Of a stretch of 64,000 nucleotides of DNA, positions 36,541 to 47,526 are shown piece by piece. Every line of letters starts with the position of its first letter. Positions within the stretch are counted from its first letter, which is position 1. Under the pieces are notes generated by a model. That model searched no databases. It was not told where the DNA came from and saw only the letters and a program-made list of their open reading frames with translations. The translations under genes and the position numbers were made by a program. Source of the DNA: Carex sylvatica (lineage: Eukaryota; Streptophyta; Magnoliopsida; Poales; Cyperaceae); the NCBI GenBank assembly GCA_964058845.1, contig CAXKVR010000036.1:868001-932000 (forward strand), read 5' to 3'.

Positions 36541-39500
36541 TATCTGGATCGGTTCCTAGCTAAGGAACCGATCCAGATAGTGGTAGGTTATATATGCATG
36601 CATGTGTGGTGTTATGTTGTTATATTTTTTTATGTGTATGATTTTTAAAAAATTAAAATCAGAATATGTTTGTTTATGCATGTTTGTACATTATTTTGAT
36701 CATAAATTATATCTTTATTTTGATCATAAATCATATTTTTATTTTGATCATGAATATCTTGCTTTTTAAAAAATTATTTGAGGTAACAAATTTTTGTAGC
36801 TTACATTTAGAAAGGTGGTTTATAAAAAAAAGGAACATTTCTGTTTAACATTTTTTTTGAAATAATTTGTAAGACATAATAGGTTTGAGGAAGTAATTTT
36901 GTGTAACATTTATTACATAAATAATTTATGAAATAATTTAAAATAAGTAATTCATTTTTAAAAAACACATAAGCAACAGCAGGATCGGTTCCTAGCTAAA
37001 GAACCGATCCAGATAGGTATCTGGATCGGTTCCTAGCTAAGGAACCGATCCAGATAGTGGTAGGTTATATATGCATGCATGTGTGGTGTTATGTTGTTAT
37101 ATTTTTTTATGTGTATGATTTTTAAAAAATTAAAATCAGAATATGTTTGTTTATGCATGTTTGTACATTATTTTGATCATAAATTATATCTTTATTTTGA
37201 TCATAAATCATATTTTTATTTTGATCATGAATATCTTGCTTTTTAAAAAATTATTTGAGGGAACAAATTTTTGTAGCTTACATTTAGAAAGGTGGTTTAT
37301 AAAAAAAAGGAACATTTCTGTTTAACATTTTTTTTGAAATAATTTGTAAGACATAATAGGTTTGAGGAAGTAATTTTGTGTAACATTTATTACATAAATA
37401 ATTTATGAAATAATTTAAAATAAGTAATTCATTTTTAAAAAACACATAAGCAACAGCAGGATCGGTTCCTAGCTAAAGAACCGATCCAGATAGGTATCTG
37501 GATCGGTTCCTAGCTAAGGAACCGATCCAGATAGTGGTAGGTTATATATGCATGCATGTGTGGTGTTATGTTGTTATATTTTTTTATGTGTATGATTTTT
37601 AAAAAATTAAAATCAGAATATGTTTGTTTATGCATGTTTGTACATTATTTTGATCATAAATTATATCTTTATTTTGATCATAGATCATATTTTTATTTTG
37701 ATCATGAATATCTTGCTTTTTAAAAAATTATTTGAGGTAACAAATTTTTGTAGCTTACATTTAGAAAGGTGGTTTTTAAAAAAAAGGAACATTTCTGTTT
37801 AACATTTTTTTTGAAATAATTTGTAAGACATAATAGGTTTGAGGAAGTAATTTTGTGTAACATTTATTACATAAATAATTTATGAAATAATTTAAAATAA
37901 GTAATTCATTTTTAAAAAACACATAAGCAACAGCAGGATCGGTTCCTAGCTAAGGAACCGATCCAGATAGTGGTAGGTTATATATGCATGCATGTGTGGT
38001 GTTATGTTGTTATATTTTTTTATGTGTATGATTTTTAAAAAATTAAAATCAGAATATGTTTGTTTATGCATGTTTGTACATTATTTTGATCATAAATTAT
38101 ATCTTTATTTTGATCATAGATCATATTTTTATTTTGATCATGAATATCTTGCTTTTTAAAAAATTATTTGAGGTAACAAATTTTTGTAGCTTACATTTAG
38201 AAAGGTGGTTTTTAAAAAAAAGGAACATTTCTGTTTAACATTTTTTTTGAAATAATTTGTAAGACATAATAGGTTTGAGGAAGTAATTTTGTGTAACATT
38301 TATTACATAAATAATTTATGAAATAATTTAAAATAAGTAATTCATTTTTAAAAAACACATAAGCAACAGCAGGATCGGTTCCTAGCTAAGGAACCGATCC
38401 AGATAGTGGTAGGTTATATATGCATGCATGTGTGGTGTTATGTTGTTATATTTTTTTATGTGTATGATTTTTAAAAAATTAAAATCAGAATATGTTTGTT
38501 TATGCATGTTTGTACATTATTTTGATCATAAATTATATCTTTATTTTGATCATAGATCATATTTTTATTTTGATCATGAATATCTTGCTTTTTAAAAAAT
38601 TATTTGAGGTAACAAATTTTTGTAGCTTACATTTAGAAAGGTGGTTTATAAAAAAAAAGGAACATTTCTGTTTAACATTTTTTTTGAAATAATTTGTAAG
38701 ACATAATAGGTTTGAGGAAGTAATTTTGTGTAACATTTATTACATAAATAATTTATGAAATAATTTAAAATAAGTAATTCATTTTTAAAAAACACATAAG
38801 CAACAGCAGGATCGGTTCCTAGCTAAAGAACCGATCCAGATAGGTATCTGGATCGGTTCCTAGCTAAGGAACTGATCCAGATAGTGGTAGGTTATATATG
38901 CATGCATGTGTGGTGTTATGTTGTTATATTTTTTTATGTGTATGATTTTTAAAAAATTAAAATCAGAATATGTTTGTTTATGCATGTTTGTACATTATTT
39001 TGATCATAAATTATATCTTTATTTTGATCATAGATCATATTTTTATTTTGATCATGAATATCTTGCTTTTTAAAAAATTATTTGAGGTAACAAATTTTTG
39101 TAGCTTACATTTAGAAAGGTGGTTTATAAAAAAAAGGAACATTTCTGTTTAACATTTTTTTTGAAATAATTTGTAAGACATAATAGGTTTGAGGAAGTAA
39201 TTTTGTGTAACATTTATTACATAAATAATTTATGAAATAATTTAAAATAAGTAATTCATTTTTAAAAAACACATAAGCAACAGCAGGATCGGTTCCTAGC
39301 TAAAGAACCGATCCAGATAGGTATCTGGATCGGTTCCTAGCTAAGGAACCGATCCAGATAGTGGTAGGTTATATATGCATGCATGTGTGGTGTTATGTTG
39401 TTATATTTTTTGATGTGTATGATTTTTAAAAAATTAAAATCAGAATATGTTTGTTTATGCATGTTTGTACATTATTTTGATCATAAATTATATCTTTATT

Positions 39501-40428
39501 TTGATCATAAATCATATTTTTGTTTTGATCATGAATATCTTGCTTTTTAAAAAATTATTTGAGGTAACAAATTTTTGTAGCTTACATTTAGAAAGGTGGT
39601 TTATAAAAAAAAGGAACATTTCTGTTTAACATTTTTTTTGAAATAATTTGTAAGACATAATAAGTTTGAGGAAGTAATTTTGTGTAACATTTATTACATA
39701 AATAATTTATGAAATAATTTAAAATAAGTAATTCATTTTTAAAAAACACATAAGCAACAGCAGGATCGGTTCCTAGCTAAAGAACCGATCCAGATAGGTA
39801 TCTGGATCGGTTCCTAGCTAAGGAACCGATCCAGATAGTGGTAGGTTATATATGCATGCATGTGTGGTGTTATGTTGTTATATTTTTTGATGTGTATGAT
39901 TTTTAAAAAATTAAAATCAGAATATGTTTGTTTATGCATGTTTGTACATTATTTTGATCATAAATTATATCTTTTTTTTGATCATAGATCATATTTTTAT
40001 TTTGATCATGAATATCTTGCTTTTTAAAAAATTATTTGAGGTAACAAATTTTTGTAGCTTACATTTAGAAAGGTGGTTTATAAAAAAAAGGAACATTTCT
40101 GTTTAACATTTTTTTTGAAATAATTTGTAAGACATAGTAAGTTTGGGGAAGTAATTTTGTGTAACATTTATTACATAAATAATTTATGAAATAATTTAAA
40201 ATAAGTAATTCATTTTTAAAAAACACATAAGCAACAGCATGATCGGTTCCTAGCTAAAGAACCGATCCAGATAGGTATCTGGATCGGTTCCTAGCTAAAG
40301 AACAGATCCAGATAGGTATCTGGATCGGTTCCTAGCTAAGGAACCGATCCAGATAGTGGTAGATTATATATGCATGTGTGGTGTTATGTTGTTATATTTT
40401 TTTATGTGTATTTAAAAAATTAAAATCA
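36541..40428. repeat. Internal tandem array of eight 477/436-bp units
   Basis: Units recur at 36666, 37143, 37620, 38056, 38492, 38970, 39447 and 39924, measured at a fixed internal point. Spacings are 477, 477, 436, 436, 478, 477 and 477 bp. Each unit carries the palindrome ATCTGGATCGGTTCC...GGAACCGATCCAGAT, also present in the subterminal repeats, followed by GTGGTAGGTTATATATGCAT and AT-rich sequence. The 41-bp length difference equals one extra palindrome module. The last junction (about 40240-40357) has three modules. Units differ by only a few bases, so expansion is recent. The repeated 60-codon open frame in each unit is not likely to be a gene. Confidence 0.93.
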
Positions 40429-40718
40429 TAAATTGTTTTAGTAAATTATATGAAATTACATCTTAATATTCATTTTATGAAATTGTTTTAATAAATTATA
40501 CTAAATAATAACATTAAAAATTAAAAAATAAGCAAATAAATTTACATATAACATGAAAAGATATAAGCTACAAGAAACATTGAAAAATAAATTGCATGCT
40601 TTTCATTGTCTAGTGTTTCAATGCATCCTGGAAAAAAGAAAAATTTCTTAAGTCAGCAGTATTAAATAATAATAAATCACATTTTTTATAAATTATATTT
40701 TGACATACCAATAAAATT

Positions 40719-43700
40719 TTAGGGATTATTGCCAGTGGGAACTTCAATCCATTCTCCTTCATTATGATCGTTGCGCGTGTGACTTGTCTTGTTATCCTCA
40801 CCGGTTGGTAAAGATGCCATGCCAGTGGAAAACGGTGGTATCTCATCAAAATGATCGTACGCTTCTTCGTCTTCCACATTATCAATCCCGATGATACGTC
40901 TTTTACCAGAGAGGACGACATGTCTTGAACAATCGGTCGGATCAGTAACGTAGAATACTTGCATGGCTTGCCTTGCAAGGATAAATGGATCATCCTTGTA
41001 TCCAGTCTTACTGAAATCCACTAGAATAAAACCATCTTCATCGACTTTAACACCCCTACGGTTATCGACCCATTTACACATAAATAACGGAATGTTAAAT
41101 TTTCTATAATCTACCTCCCAAATTTCTTCAACAAATCCGTAATATGACATTGATGCATGCGATGGTCCGGCACTTTTAGGATCTGACAAATCACTCGAAA
41201 CGGCTACTAACGTCACGCCACTGTTTTGTACAGTACTCTTTGAATCTTGATTTCTTGTGTAAAATGTGTACCCGTTGATGTCATATCCTTGGAAGGTCCT
41301 CACGACGTGGACTGGACCAAGAGCCAACAATTTTACAGTTTCTGTAATATTTTCTCCCTCCGGAGCTTGCACGACTCTACGTGTAAACCATCCTTCAAAC
41401 TTTTTATTGTGTTCGTCGATTAACCACTTGTAGGATTTCTCAGGATTATGTTGCCGCAAGAGAGTCATATGCTCGTCCCAAAAAGGATGAACATCAGTGA
41501 GGTGTTGCAAAATATGGAAATGTGCTAGTGACATAGTTGTACTATCGGGCTCGAATAATTTCGCACCGATTGTGCCTACCCCGTGAAGTCGACCCTCGTG
41601 CCGAGATTTAGGGATACCGATAGCTTTCACATCATCCATATAATTAGTACAAAACTCAATAACCTCTTCGGCAGCATAAGCTCTTACGATGCTTCCCTCA
41701 GGCCGATATCGATTCCTGACATATGCCTTTAACAATCCCATGTATCTCTCGAACGGATACATGTACCGCAAGAAAACAGGTCCGCACATCTTGATTTCTC
41801 TAACTAGGTGAACAATTAAATGAACCATGATATCAAAAAAAGACGGCGGAAAATACATTTCAAGATGACAAAGAGTGACAACAACCTCCTTCTGCAGAGC
41901 ATCTAGCATATCGGGATCACTTACTTTGCAACATATGGCATTAAAGAAAAAACAAAGCTTCGTGATGGTCTGCCTAACACACTTTGGCAATATGCCCCGA
42001 ATTGCAACAGGAAGAAGCTGTGTCATTAAAACATGACAGTCATGAGACTTCATTCCTGTCAATTTTAAATCTTCCAGTGAAACTAGGTTTTTAATATTCG
42101 AAGAATATCCAGATGGAACTTTGACACCGTGAAGGCATTCCAATAAGCTTTTTTTCTCTGCTTTCGACAGCGTATGCATTGCAGGTTTTAGATACGTACA
42201 AAATTTCCCATTTTCTCTTTCCTTCTCTGCTGGTTGTAGATCCGACCGTATGTTCAGAAATTGCATGTCTTTCCGAGCATTGATACCATCCTTAGTCTTA
42301 CCCGGAATATTCAATAGTGTTCCAACTAGGCTATCACACACATTTTTAACCACATGCATCACATCGAGACAGTGTCGAACATCTAAGTACTGCCAGTATG
42401 GTAAATCCCAGAATATTGACCTCTTCTTCCAACTAATTTTCGGTGCCCCTTTCTTTCTGACCACCCTTTTTTTAAATTTCCCAAATTGAACTTTGATATC
42501 CTTCACTCGTGAATAAACAGCTTTACCGGTCAACGGATAATTTACTCTGGTATTCTCGGTCTTTCCATTGAATTCTTTCTTTCTCTTTCGGTGTGCATGG
42601 TTGGCAGGAAGAAATCTACGATGACCCATGTACACATTTTTAGAGGAATTAGGTAGCCACACATCGACTGTTTCGTCTAGGCAAACAGGGCATGCTTTCT
42701 CTCCTTTGACACTGTAACCCGACAAATTTCCATAAGCCGGAAAATCATTAATGGTGCAGAAAATCATGGCCCGTAAAGTGAATTTCTCCTTGCTGTATGC
42801 ATCAAATATCTGCACTCCGGGTTGCCATAATTTTTTTAAATCATCGATCAATGGCGCTAGATACACATCTATGTCGTTCCCGGGCTGTTTGGGTCCTGAT
42901 ATGAGCAAGGTCAACATGATGTATTTGCGTTTCATACATAACCAAGGCGGAAGATTATAAATGCACAATAAAACCGGCCAACTGCTGTGCTTGCTGCTCA
43001 TGCTACTGTGCGGATTTATTCCATCTGCACTCAGCCCAAGCTTAAGATTTCTAGGGTCACATCCGAATTCGGGGAACTCTCTGTCAATATTTCTCCACTG
43101 AGGAGAATCAGCGGGGTGCCGTAATTTCCCGTCTTTTTTTCGGTTATCTGCATGCCAACGCACTAATTTTGCATCTTTAGCATTTGAGAACAAACGTTTC
43201 AATCTCGGTTTCACTGGGAGGTACCACAATGCTTTTGCCGGAGGCCCTTTATTCGGTTTGTAATCACTTTTATCGCCGGTTAACTGCTTTGGTTTGTAAC
43301 GTGATACACCACATTTTGGACACTCGTGAAGATCTTTATACTCGGATCGATATAATATACAATCATTTGGACACGCATGTACTCTTTGAACTTCTAAATC
43401 CACTGGGCACAATATTTTCTTCGCTTCATAAACATTTGGTGGTATCTCGTTTCCATCCGGAAGTATTTCTTTTAAAGTTTGTAATAACTCAGTAAAACTT
43501 CTATCACTCCAACCGTTAGATGCTTTAAGGTTATACAATTTTAATACACCTTTCAATTTTGAAAATTTAGAACAACCAGGATACAATTCCTTATTAGAAT
43601 CCTCATACAAATTTTCAAATAAACAATACTGCTTATCATTATCAAAATCCTCTTCTAAATCACGTAACATTTGATCAAAATTATCACATCTATCTACCAC

Positions 43701-44084
43701 CATATCATCATTTTCTTCGGTATGGTATTCCTGATCCTCAGTACGAGCACCTACATCGGTTTCCAATCCCCGTAGATCATTCCCGTCATTTCTACCGGTA
43801 TGGTATTTCTGATGCTCAGTACCAGTACCTATGTCGGTTGGTAAACTCTCACCGTGCCATAACCAACACTTATATCCTTGCTTGAATCCACGACGGATTA
43901 AATGGTTCCTCACTTGGTTCGAGTTGGAGAATTTTTGACCATTGTTACAATCACGGCAAGGACACGACATCAGTGCACTCCCCTTATTCGCCATATCTTC
44001 CGTAGCAACTCTGATAAATTCCTCGACACCTGTCATATATTCATCAGATAGACGTGATACTTCGTACATCCAACTGCGGCCCAT
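40719..44084 (-). CDS. TNP2-type CACTA transposase
   Basis: 1121-residue single-exon frame beginning MGRSWMY, the usual start of plant CACTA transposases. A TTG two codons upstream is not used, and TTGCAG right before the ATG looks like a splice acceptor, so a 5' leader intron is likely. Visible parts: transposase-associated N-terminus with CPCRDC (about 41-46); a zinc ribbon C-X3-C...C-X2-C (about 238-258); the Transposase_21 core with LSADGINP (Asp about 354) and DIDVYLAPLIDDLKKLW (about 405-420); CPVC (about 465); CLDVMHVVKNVCDSL (about 572-586); a DUF4218-like region (about 680-800); and a DUF4216-like region (about 977-1060). It should bind and cut the CACTA ends. Length is in the family range and I see no lesions. 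A further intron may lie in the 3' untranslated part near 40630-40700. Confidence 0.93.
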   Translation of the reverse strand: MGRSWMYEVSRLSDEYMTGVEEFIRVATEDMANKGSALMSCPCRDCNNGQKFSNSNQVRNHLIRRGFKQGYKCWLWHGESLPTDIGTGTEHQKYHTGRNDGNDLRGLETDVGARTEDQEYHTEENDDMVVDRCDNFDQMLRDLEEDFDNDKQYCLFENLYEDSNKELYPGCSKFSKLKGVLKLYNLKASNGWSDRSFTELLQTLKEILPDGNEIPPNVYEAKKILCPVDLEVQRVHACPNDCILYRSEYKDLHECPKCGVSRYKPKQLTGDKSDYKPNKGPPAKALWYLPVKPRLKRLFSNAKDAKLVRWHADNRKKDGKLRHPADSPQWRNIDREFPEFGCDPRNLKLGLSADGINPHSSMSSKHSSWPVLLCIYNLPPWLCMKRKYIMLTLLISGPKQPGNDIDVYLAPLIDDLKKLWQPGVQIFDAYSKEKFTLRAMIFCTINDFPAYGNLSGYSVKGEKACPVCLDETVDVWLPNSSKNVYMGHRRFLPANHAHRKRKKEFNGKTENTRVNYPLTGKAVYSRVKDIKVQFGKFKKRVVRKKGAPKISWKKRSIFWDLPYWQYLDVRHCLDVMHVVKNVCDSLVGTLLNIPGKTKDGINARKDMQFLNIRSDLQPAEKERENGKFCTYLKPAMHTLSKAEKKSLLECLHGVKVPSGYSSNIKNLVSLEDLKLTGMKSHDCHVLMTQLLPVAIRGILPKCVRQTITKLCFFFNAICCKVSDPDMLDALQKEVVVTLCHLEMYFPPSFFDIMVHLIVHLVREIKMCGPVFLRYMYPFERYMGLLKAYVRNRYRPEGSIVRAYAAEEVIEFCTNYMDDVKAIGIPKSRHEGRLHGVGTIGAKLFEPDSTTMSLAHFHILQHLTDVHPFWDEHMTLLRQHNPEKSYKWLIDEHNKKFEGWFTRRVVQAPEGENITETVKLLALGPVHVVRTFQGYDINGYTFYTRNQDSKSTVQNSGVTLVAVSSDLSDPKSAGPSHASMSYYGFVEEIWEVDYRKFNIPLFMCKWVDNRRGVKVDEDGFILVDFSKTGYKDDPFILARQAMQVFYVTDPTDCSRHVVLSGKRRIIGIDNVEDEEAYDHFDEIPPFSTGMASLPTGEDNKTSHTRNDHNEGEWIEVPTGNNP

Positions 44085-44184
44085 CTGCAATTATAATAAA
44101 ACACAATTAATTAAGAACAAGGTTGGAGAGCTTAGTTCTGTTCACAATATGGCTTACATGGGGCCGGGTTACCATCCTATCCCA

Positions 44185-44376
44185 CTCTCTGAATACTTTG
44201 TCTCAGTAGTGGCCACATGTTAGTCGTGTTTTAGCATTTAAGAAAATTTCGGCAGCATTTCCCCTTAGTTCCCCGAGATTCGGGAAACTAAGTGGAAATG
44301 CTGCCGAAATTTTCTTAAATGCTAAAACACGACTAACACGTGGCCACATCCTAAATGAGACAAAGTATTCAGAGAG
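44185..44376. repeat. Long near-perfect hairpin in the transposase leader
   Basis: CTCTCTGAATACTTTGTCTC on the left is answered by GAGACAAAGTATTCAGAGAG on the right. The arms, roughly 90 bases each, pair almost completely through GTCGTGTTTTAGCATTTAAG and GCAGCATTTCC to a tip near CCCCGAGATTCGGG. It lies about 100-290 bases upstream of the transposase ATG, inside what is probably the first intron or leader. It may be a foldback MITE or a structured regulatory hairpin. Confidence 0.75.
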
Positions 44377-45317
44377 CAGTCCCAAAACGGGGACTATTCA
44401 AAATTAATCCCTAATGGATTAATTTTGAACGGGTATCATGACCTGAAGGCATTAATAATGCGGTTGTGGCTCATAAGACAGTACTCTAGCTACATACTAG
44501 CTAGCAAATATAAATACATCTCTTACAAAAAAAAATACATTAATTAATGCACAAAAATAATTAAACATGAAACTTCTAGCTAGGTTGTACTTACAACTTC
44601 TTTGGATGACGGATCGAGTGAGATGAAAATATATCGCTGCACCAAATATCTCAATAATAGCCAATCTACAAAATTAAACCATCGATCGGAACCTAATTAA
44701 GAGATGTACATAACATGCATGTTATATATCCTACAACTTGAAATAACAAAAATGCTCATATAGCATATATATAGCAAACTCAAAAGCGTGTGCATGCAAA
44801 AATTAATCTTGAAATAAGAAGAGATATTCAAACTTATAAAGAAAATCTCTACATATAAAGAATAACTCATATGTAGCTCATATATTACCTCATATATAGC
44901 ATATATGCTTACATATATATATGCATGTGCATCCAAGTCTCCACATAATAAAAAAAACTTGAAATGAAAAGATGCTAGGTATTCAAACTTATAATTAAAA
45001 GCTTGTGGAACTAACAAAAGAGCTGAATCAAGGCTATAAGGTTTAGATTTTGAGAGGGCCGGATCATAACTCACTTCTCATATATATATAGGATTTAGGG
45101 TTTAGGGTTTGAACCGAATTAATTATAAAGCCAAAAAATGGTGCTCTACTAGTAATAACAAACTTGAGAAAAGAGATGATCAAATGTACCTCAGAAAAGA
45201 GAGGTGAGCTGAAGTAATAATTTAGGGCGAAATAGCTGCTGCGCTAATTAAGAGAGGCGATAGAGGAAGAGAAACGAGATTCTGACAATAATGGGACTGA
45301 ATTAACTTTTCATATGC

Positions 45318-45700
45318 ACTATCAGGATCGGTTGTTTATAAACAACTGATCCTGATACTATCAGGATCGGTTTTTTAGAAGCAACTGATCCTGATACTAT
45401 CAGGATCGGTTGCTTAGAAGCAACTGATCCTGATAGTTCAACTATCAGGATCGGTTGTTTATAAACAACTGATCCTGATACTATCAGGATCGGTTGCTTA
45501 GAAGCAACTGATCCTGATACTATCAGGATCGGTTGTTTAGAAGCAACTGATTCTGATAGTTCAACTATCAGGATCAGTTGTTTATAAAAACCGATCCTGA
45601 TAGACCATTAGGATCGGTTTTGTTCAAAGAACCGATCCAGATAGATATTAGTATCGGTTGTTTCATATAACCGATCCAGATAGGCCGATCCTGATTCCTG
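45318..45700. repeat. CACTA right subterminal repeats
   Basis: Tandem hairpins of the form CTATCAGGATCGGTTG...CAACTGATCCTGATA. The three copies nearest the tip change to the CTGGATCGGTT/AACCGATCCAGAT form. These motifs sit directly upstream of the transposase leader, so the same sites may govern both excision and transcription, as in En/Spm. A possible first leader exon (45190 to about 45300) ends with the donor CTGAG|GTACAT on the minus strand. Confidence 0.85.
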
Positions 45701-45910
45701 TTTTTCCACTAGTGTTAGTGCTCTGCAAATACATGCAATAATTAATGCAACATATTTGGATAAACTGAGATTCATCATAATATTTGTGTCCCCCATGCAC
45801 ACAATCTAATGTGAATTGTGAATGGAACTTTCTAATATTATACTATATGTTGGGAGTTGGGACCCTTTTATGGATAAGTTCACACCTCTTCACGCATTAA
45901 GAGTAGGAAT

Positions 45911-46522
45911 CAAGCTTCTAAATAGCCTATAGCGAAGCTATAGTGCAGTTATAGCGGTTTTGGATCCAGAAAACTAAGCTACGGGCTAAAACTGCGCTAA
46001 TTATAGCGTAAGCTACGGCCGCTATAGCGCGTAGTGACAATAGCGGTCCGCTATGCTACATGAGTTATGATTTTGTAATTTTTTTTTTTTCTGAAAACAT
46101 GATTTTGCAATTTTAATGGGCCTTAATGTCTAGATTGGTTTTTTTTACTTTATCAAGCTATATCAATATAATGAAATATGTGTGGATTATACCGCTATAT
46201 CAATTAAATTTTGTATCATACATTAATATATGGTAGTGGTATATTTTGAATATAAAATATATCGATAGTTTTTGAATTAGGGATATTTTGAATGACAATT
46301 TGAACTTTGTATTGGTTTAATATGAATATTAGAACTTCTTAATTAATTTGGTATTTTTTTTTTTCTTGATGAGACATTTTTACTATTAATATAAATATAA
46401 AATATAATTTTTGAAATAAAAAAATGCTATTTATAATAGCTTTCGCTATAGCTCCGCTATTCGCTAAAGTTTTTTTTTTTCGTCTTCCCGCTATACCGCT
46501 ATAAACGCTATTTAGAACCTTG
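45911..46522. mobile_element. hAT-type MITE, GCTATA-rich
   Basis: The ends CAAGCTTCTAAATAGC and GCTATTTAGAACCTTG are inverted repeats. The 612-bp element is flanked by a perfect 8-bp duplication GTAGGAAT (45903-45910, 46523-46530), which indicates the hAT superfamily. Both subterminal zones are dense in TATAGCG/CGCTATA motifs around an AT-rich core. No coding capacity. Confidence 0.78.
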
Positions 46523-46531
46523 GTAGGAATT

Positions 46532-46886
46532 CAATTACACTTTTTTTTGATGACATCAGATTATTTTTTTTGTTTACAAAGTTCAAACAATTGATCCAAA
46601 CCGTTCAACTTGATAGATATGTTAAAATGTGCTTACAAATCAAATTTTATATTTTTCTGAATTTTTTTACTATTTATTAAGATGGGTACAAAAATTCAAC
46701 GGTCTGAATATAGCGATTTTGTTAAATACTTAATAAATAGTAGAAAAAATTTAAAAAATATAAAATTTGATCTACAAGCACATTTTAATATATCCATTAT
46801 GTTGAACGGTTTGGATCGATTGTTTAGAATTTAAAAACTTTAAAAATGACAGTGTAATTCGGTGTCACCAAAAAAGGGTTTAATTG
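46532..46886. mobile_element. Foldback MITE upstream of the GDU gene
   Basis: The left end CAATTACACTTTTTTTTGAT is the approximate inverse of the right end, which reads CACCAAAAAAGGGTTTAATTG. Inner arms also pair (CAAATTTTATATTTTTCTGA against TAAAATTTGATCTACAAGCA and neighbours). It resembles the arms of 51241-51652 in sequence. A target duplication is not evident. It ends 640 bp before the GDU start codon. Confidence 0.6.
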
Positions 46887-47397
46887 CATCCGTTCTCTTG
46901 GTACATATATATTTACTTTTTTCCGCAACGTTATATATTATATATTCTAGCTTTGTATACGATTATGTAACATTAATTTGGAGTATGAAAAGGAGATTTA
47001 CAAGCATGAGGTGCAAAATAGAATATTGACTTTTTTTTCTAAATTTTATAATACTTGAGCAAAGTAGTAAGGATTTGTAATTTTTTTTTTTTCTGGGAAT
47101 GGTCCATAAGCAAGAAGTGCTCAAAGATAATTTAGCCTAAAAAAATTATAAAGAAGTACTTTAAGCATTGGCATTAAATTTCTCAGAAATTTACACAATG
47201 GAATATATACTCCAACAAAATTTGATATAGTGGCACATCCACAAAGTATAAAATATTTGTACAAACATGTTTCGTATAAAGAAATTCCCTTAATCAACAC
47301 TAATTATAACATCAGATCACTTTTAATAAAAGGTGAAAACCCTAAAACAAGATAATAAACTTGGAAGCCCACTATACTTTGCCCCCCTTATCCATCT

Positions 47398-47404
47398 TAT
47401 ATAT
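47398..47404 (+). promoter_or_regulatory. TATA box of the GDU gene
   Basis: TATATAT about 123 bases before the ATG, followed by a C/T-rich stretch (CCCCTCCAATTCACCTCTTC) typical of plant transcription starts. Confidence 0.6.
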
Positions 47405-47526
47405 GCCCCTCCAATTCACCTCTTCCCCTCCATCAATATTCAATACCTCTTCATTTTGTATGCTAAAACACACTAGCCAAAATTAAAACCAAACCAATTA
47501 CAAAGAAAGGAAAAACAAAAACAAAG

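Larger units (their letters stand above)
31498..45714 (-). mobile_element. Complete CACTA (En/Spm) transposon, 14.2 kb
   Basis: The termini CACTAGTGGAAAA and TTTTTCCACTAGTG are inverted repeats, flanked by the 3-bp duplication TTA (31495-31497, 45715-45717) typical of CACTA insertions. Subterminal regions are filled with hairpin-forming repeats around GGATCGGTT. Both genes run on the minus strand: a TNP2-type transposase and, downstream, a spliced gene with a C48 protease domain. Neither shows a stop or frameshift, so the element may be autonomous. A large internal tandem array lies between the genes. Confidence 0.93.

Noticed and set aside
36666..40106. Eight repeated 60-66-codon frames beginning MFVYACLY with a hydrophobic stretch
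   Set aside because: They arise because the AT-rich tandem unit is copied; base changes between units are not biased to silent positions and there is no leader or known family. I treat them as part of the repeat.
36541..40428. CRISPR-like repeat array
   Set aside because: Units are 436-477 bp, spacers are not unique, and the setting is a plant transposon.
40610..40993. 127-codon minus frame overlapping the transposase 3' end
   Set aside because: It is in a different frame from the clear DUF4216-like end of the transposase and has no family features; only a non-coding 3' exon seems possible.
45091..45112. Plant telomere repeat (TTTAGGG)
   Set aside because: Only two to three units inside the CACTA leader; far too short to be telomeric and common in plant leaders.
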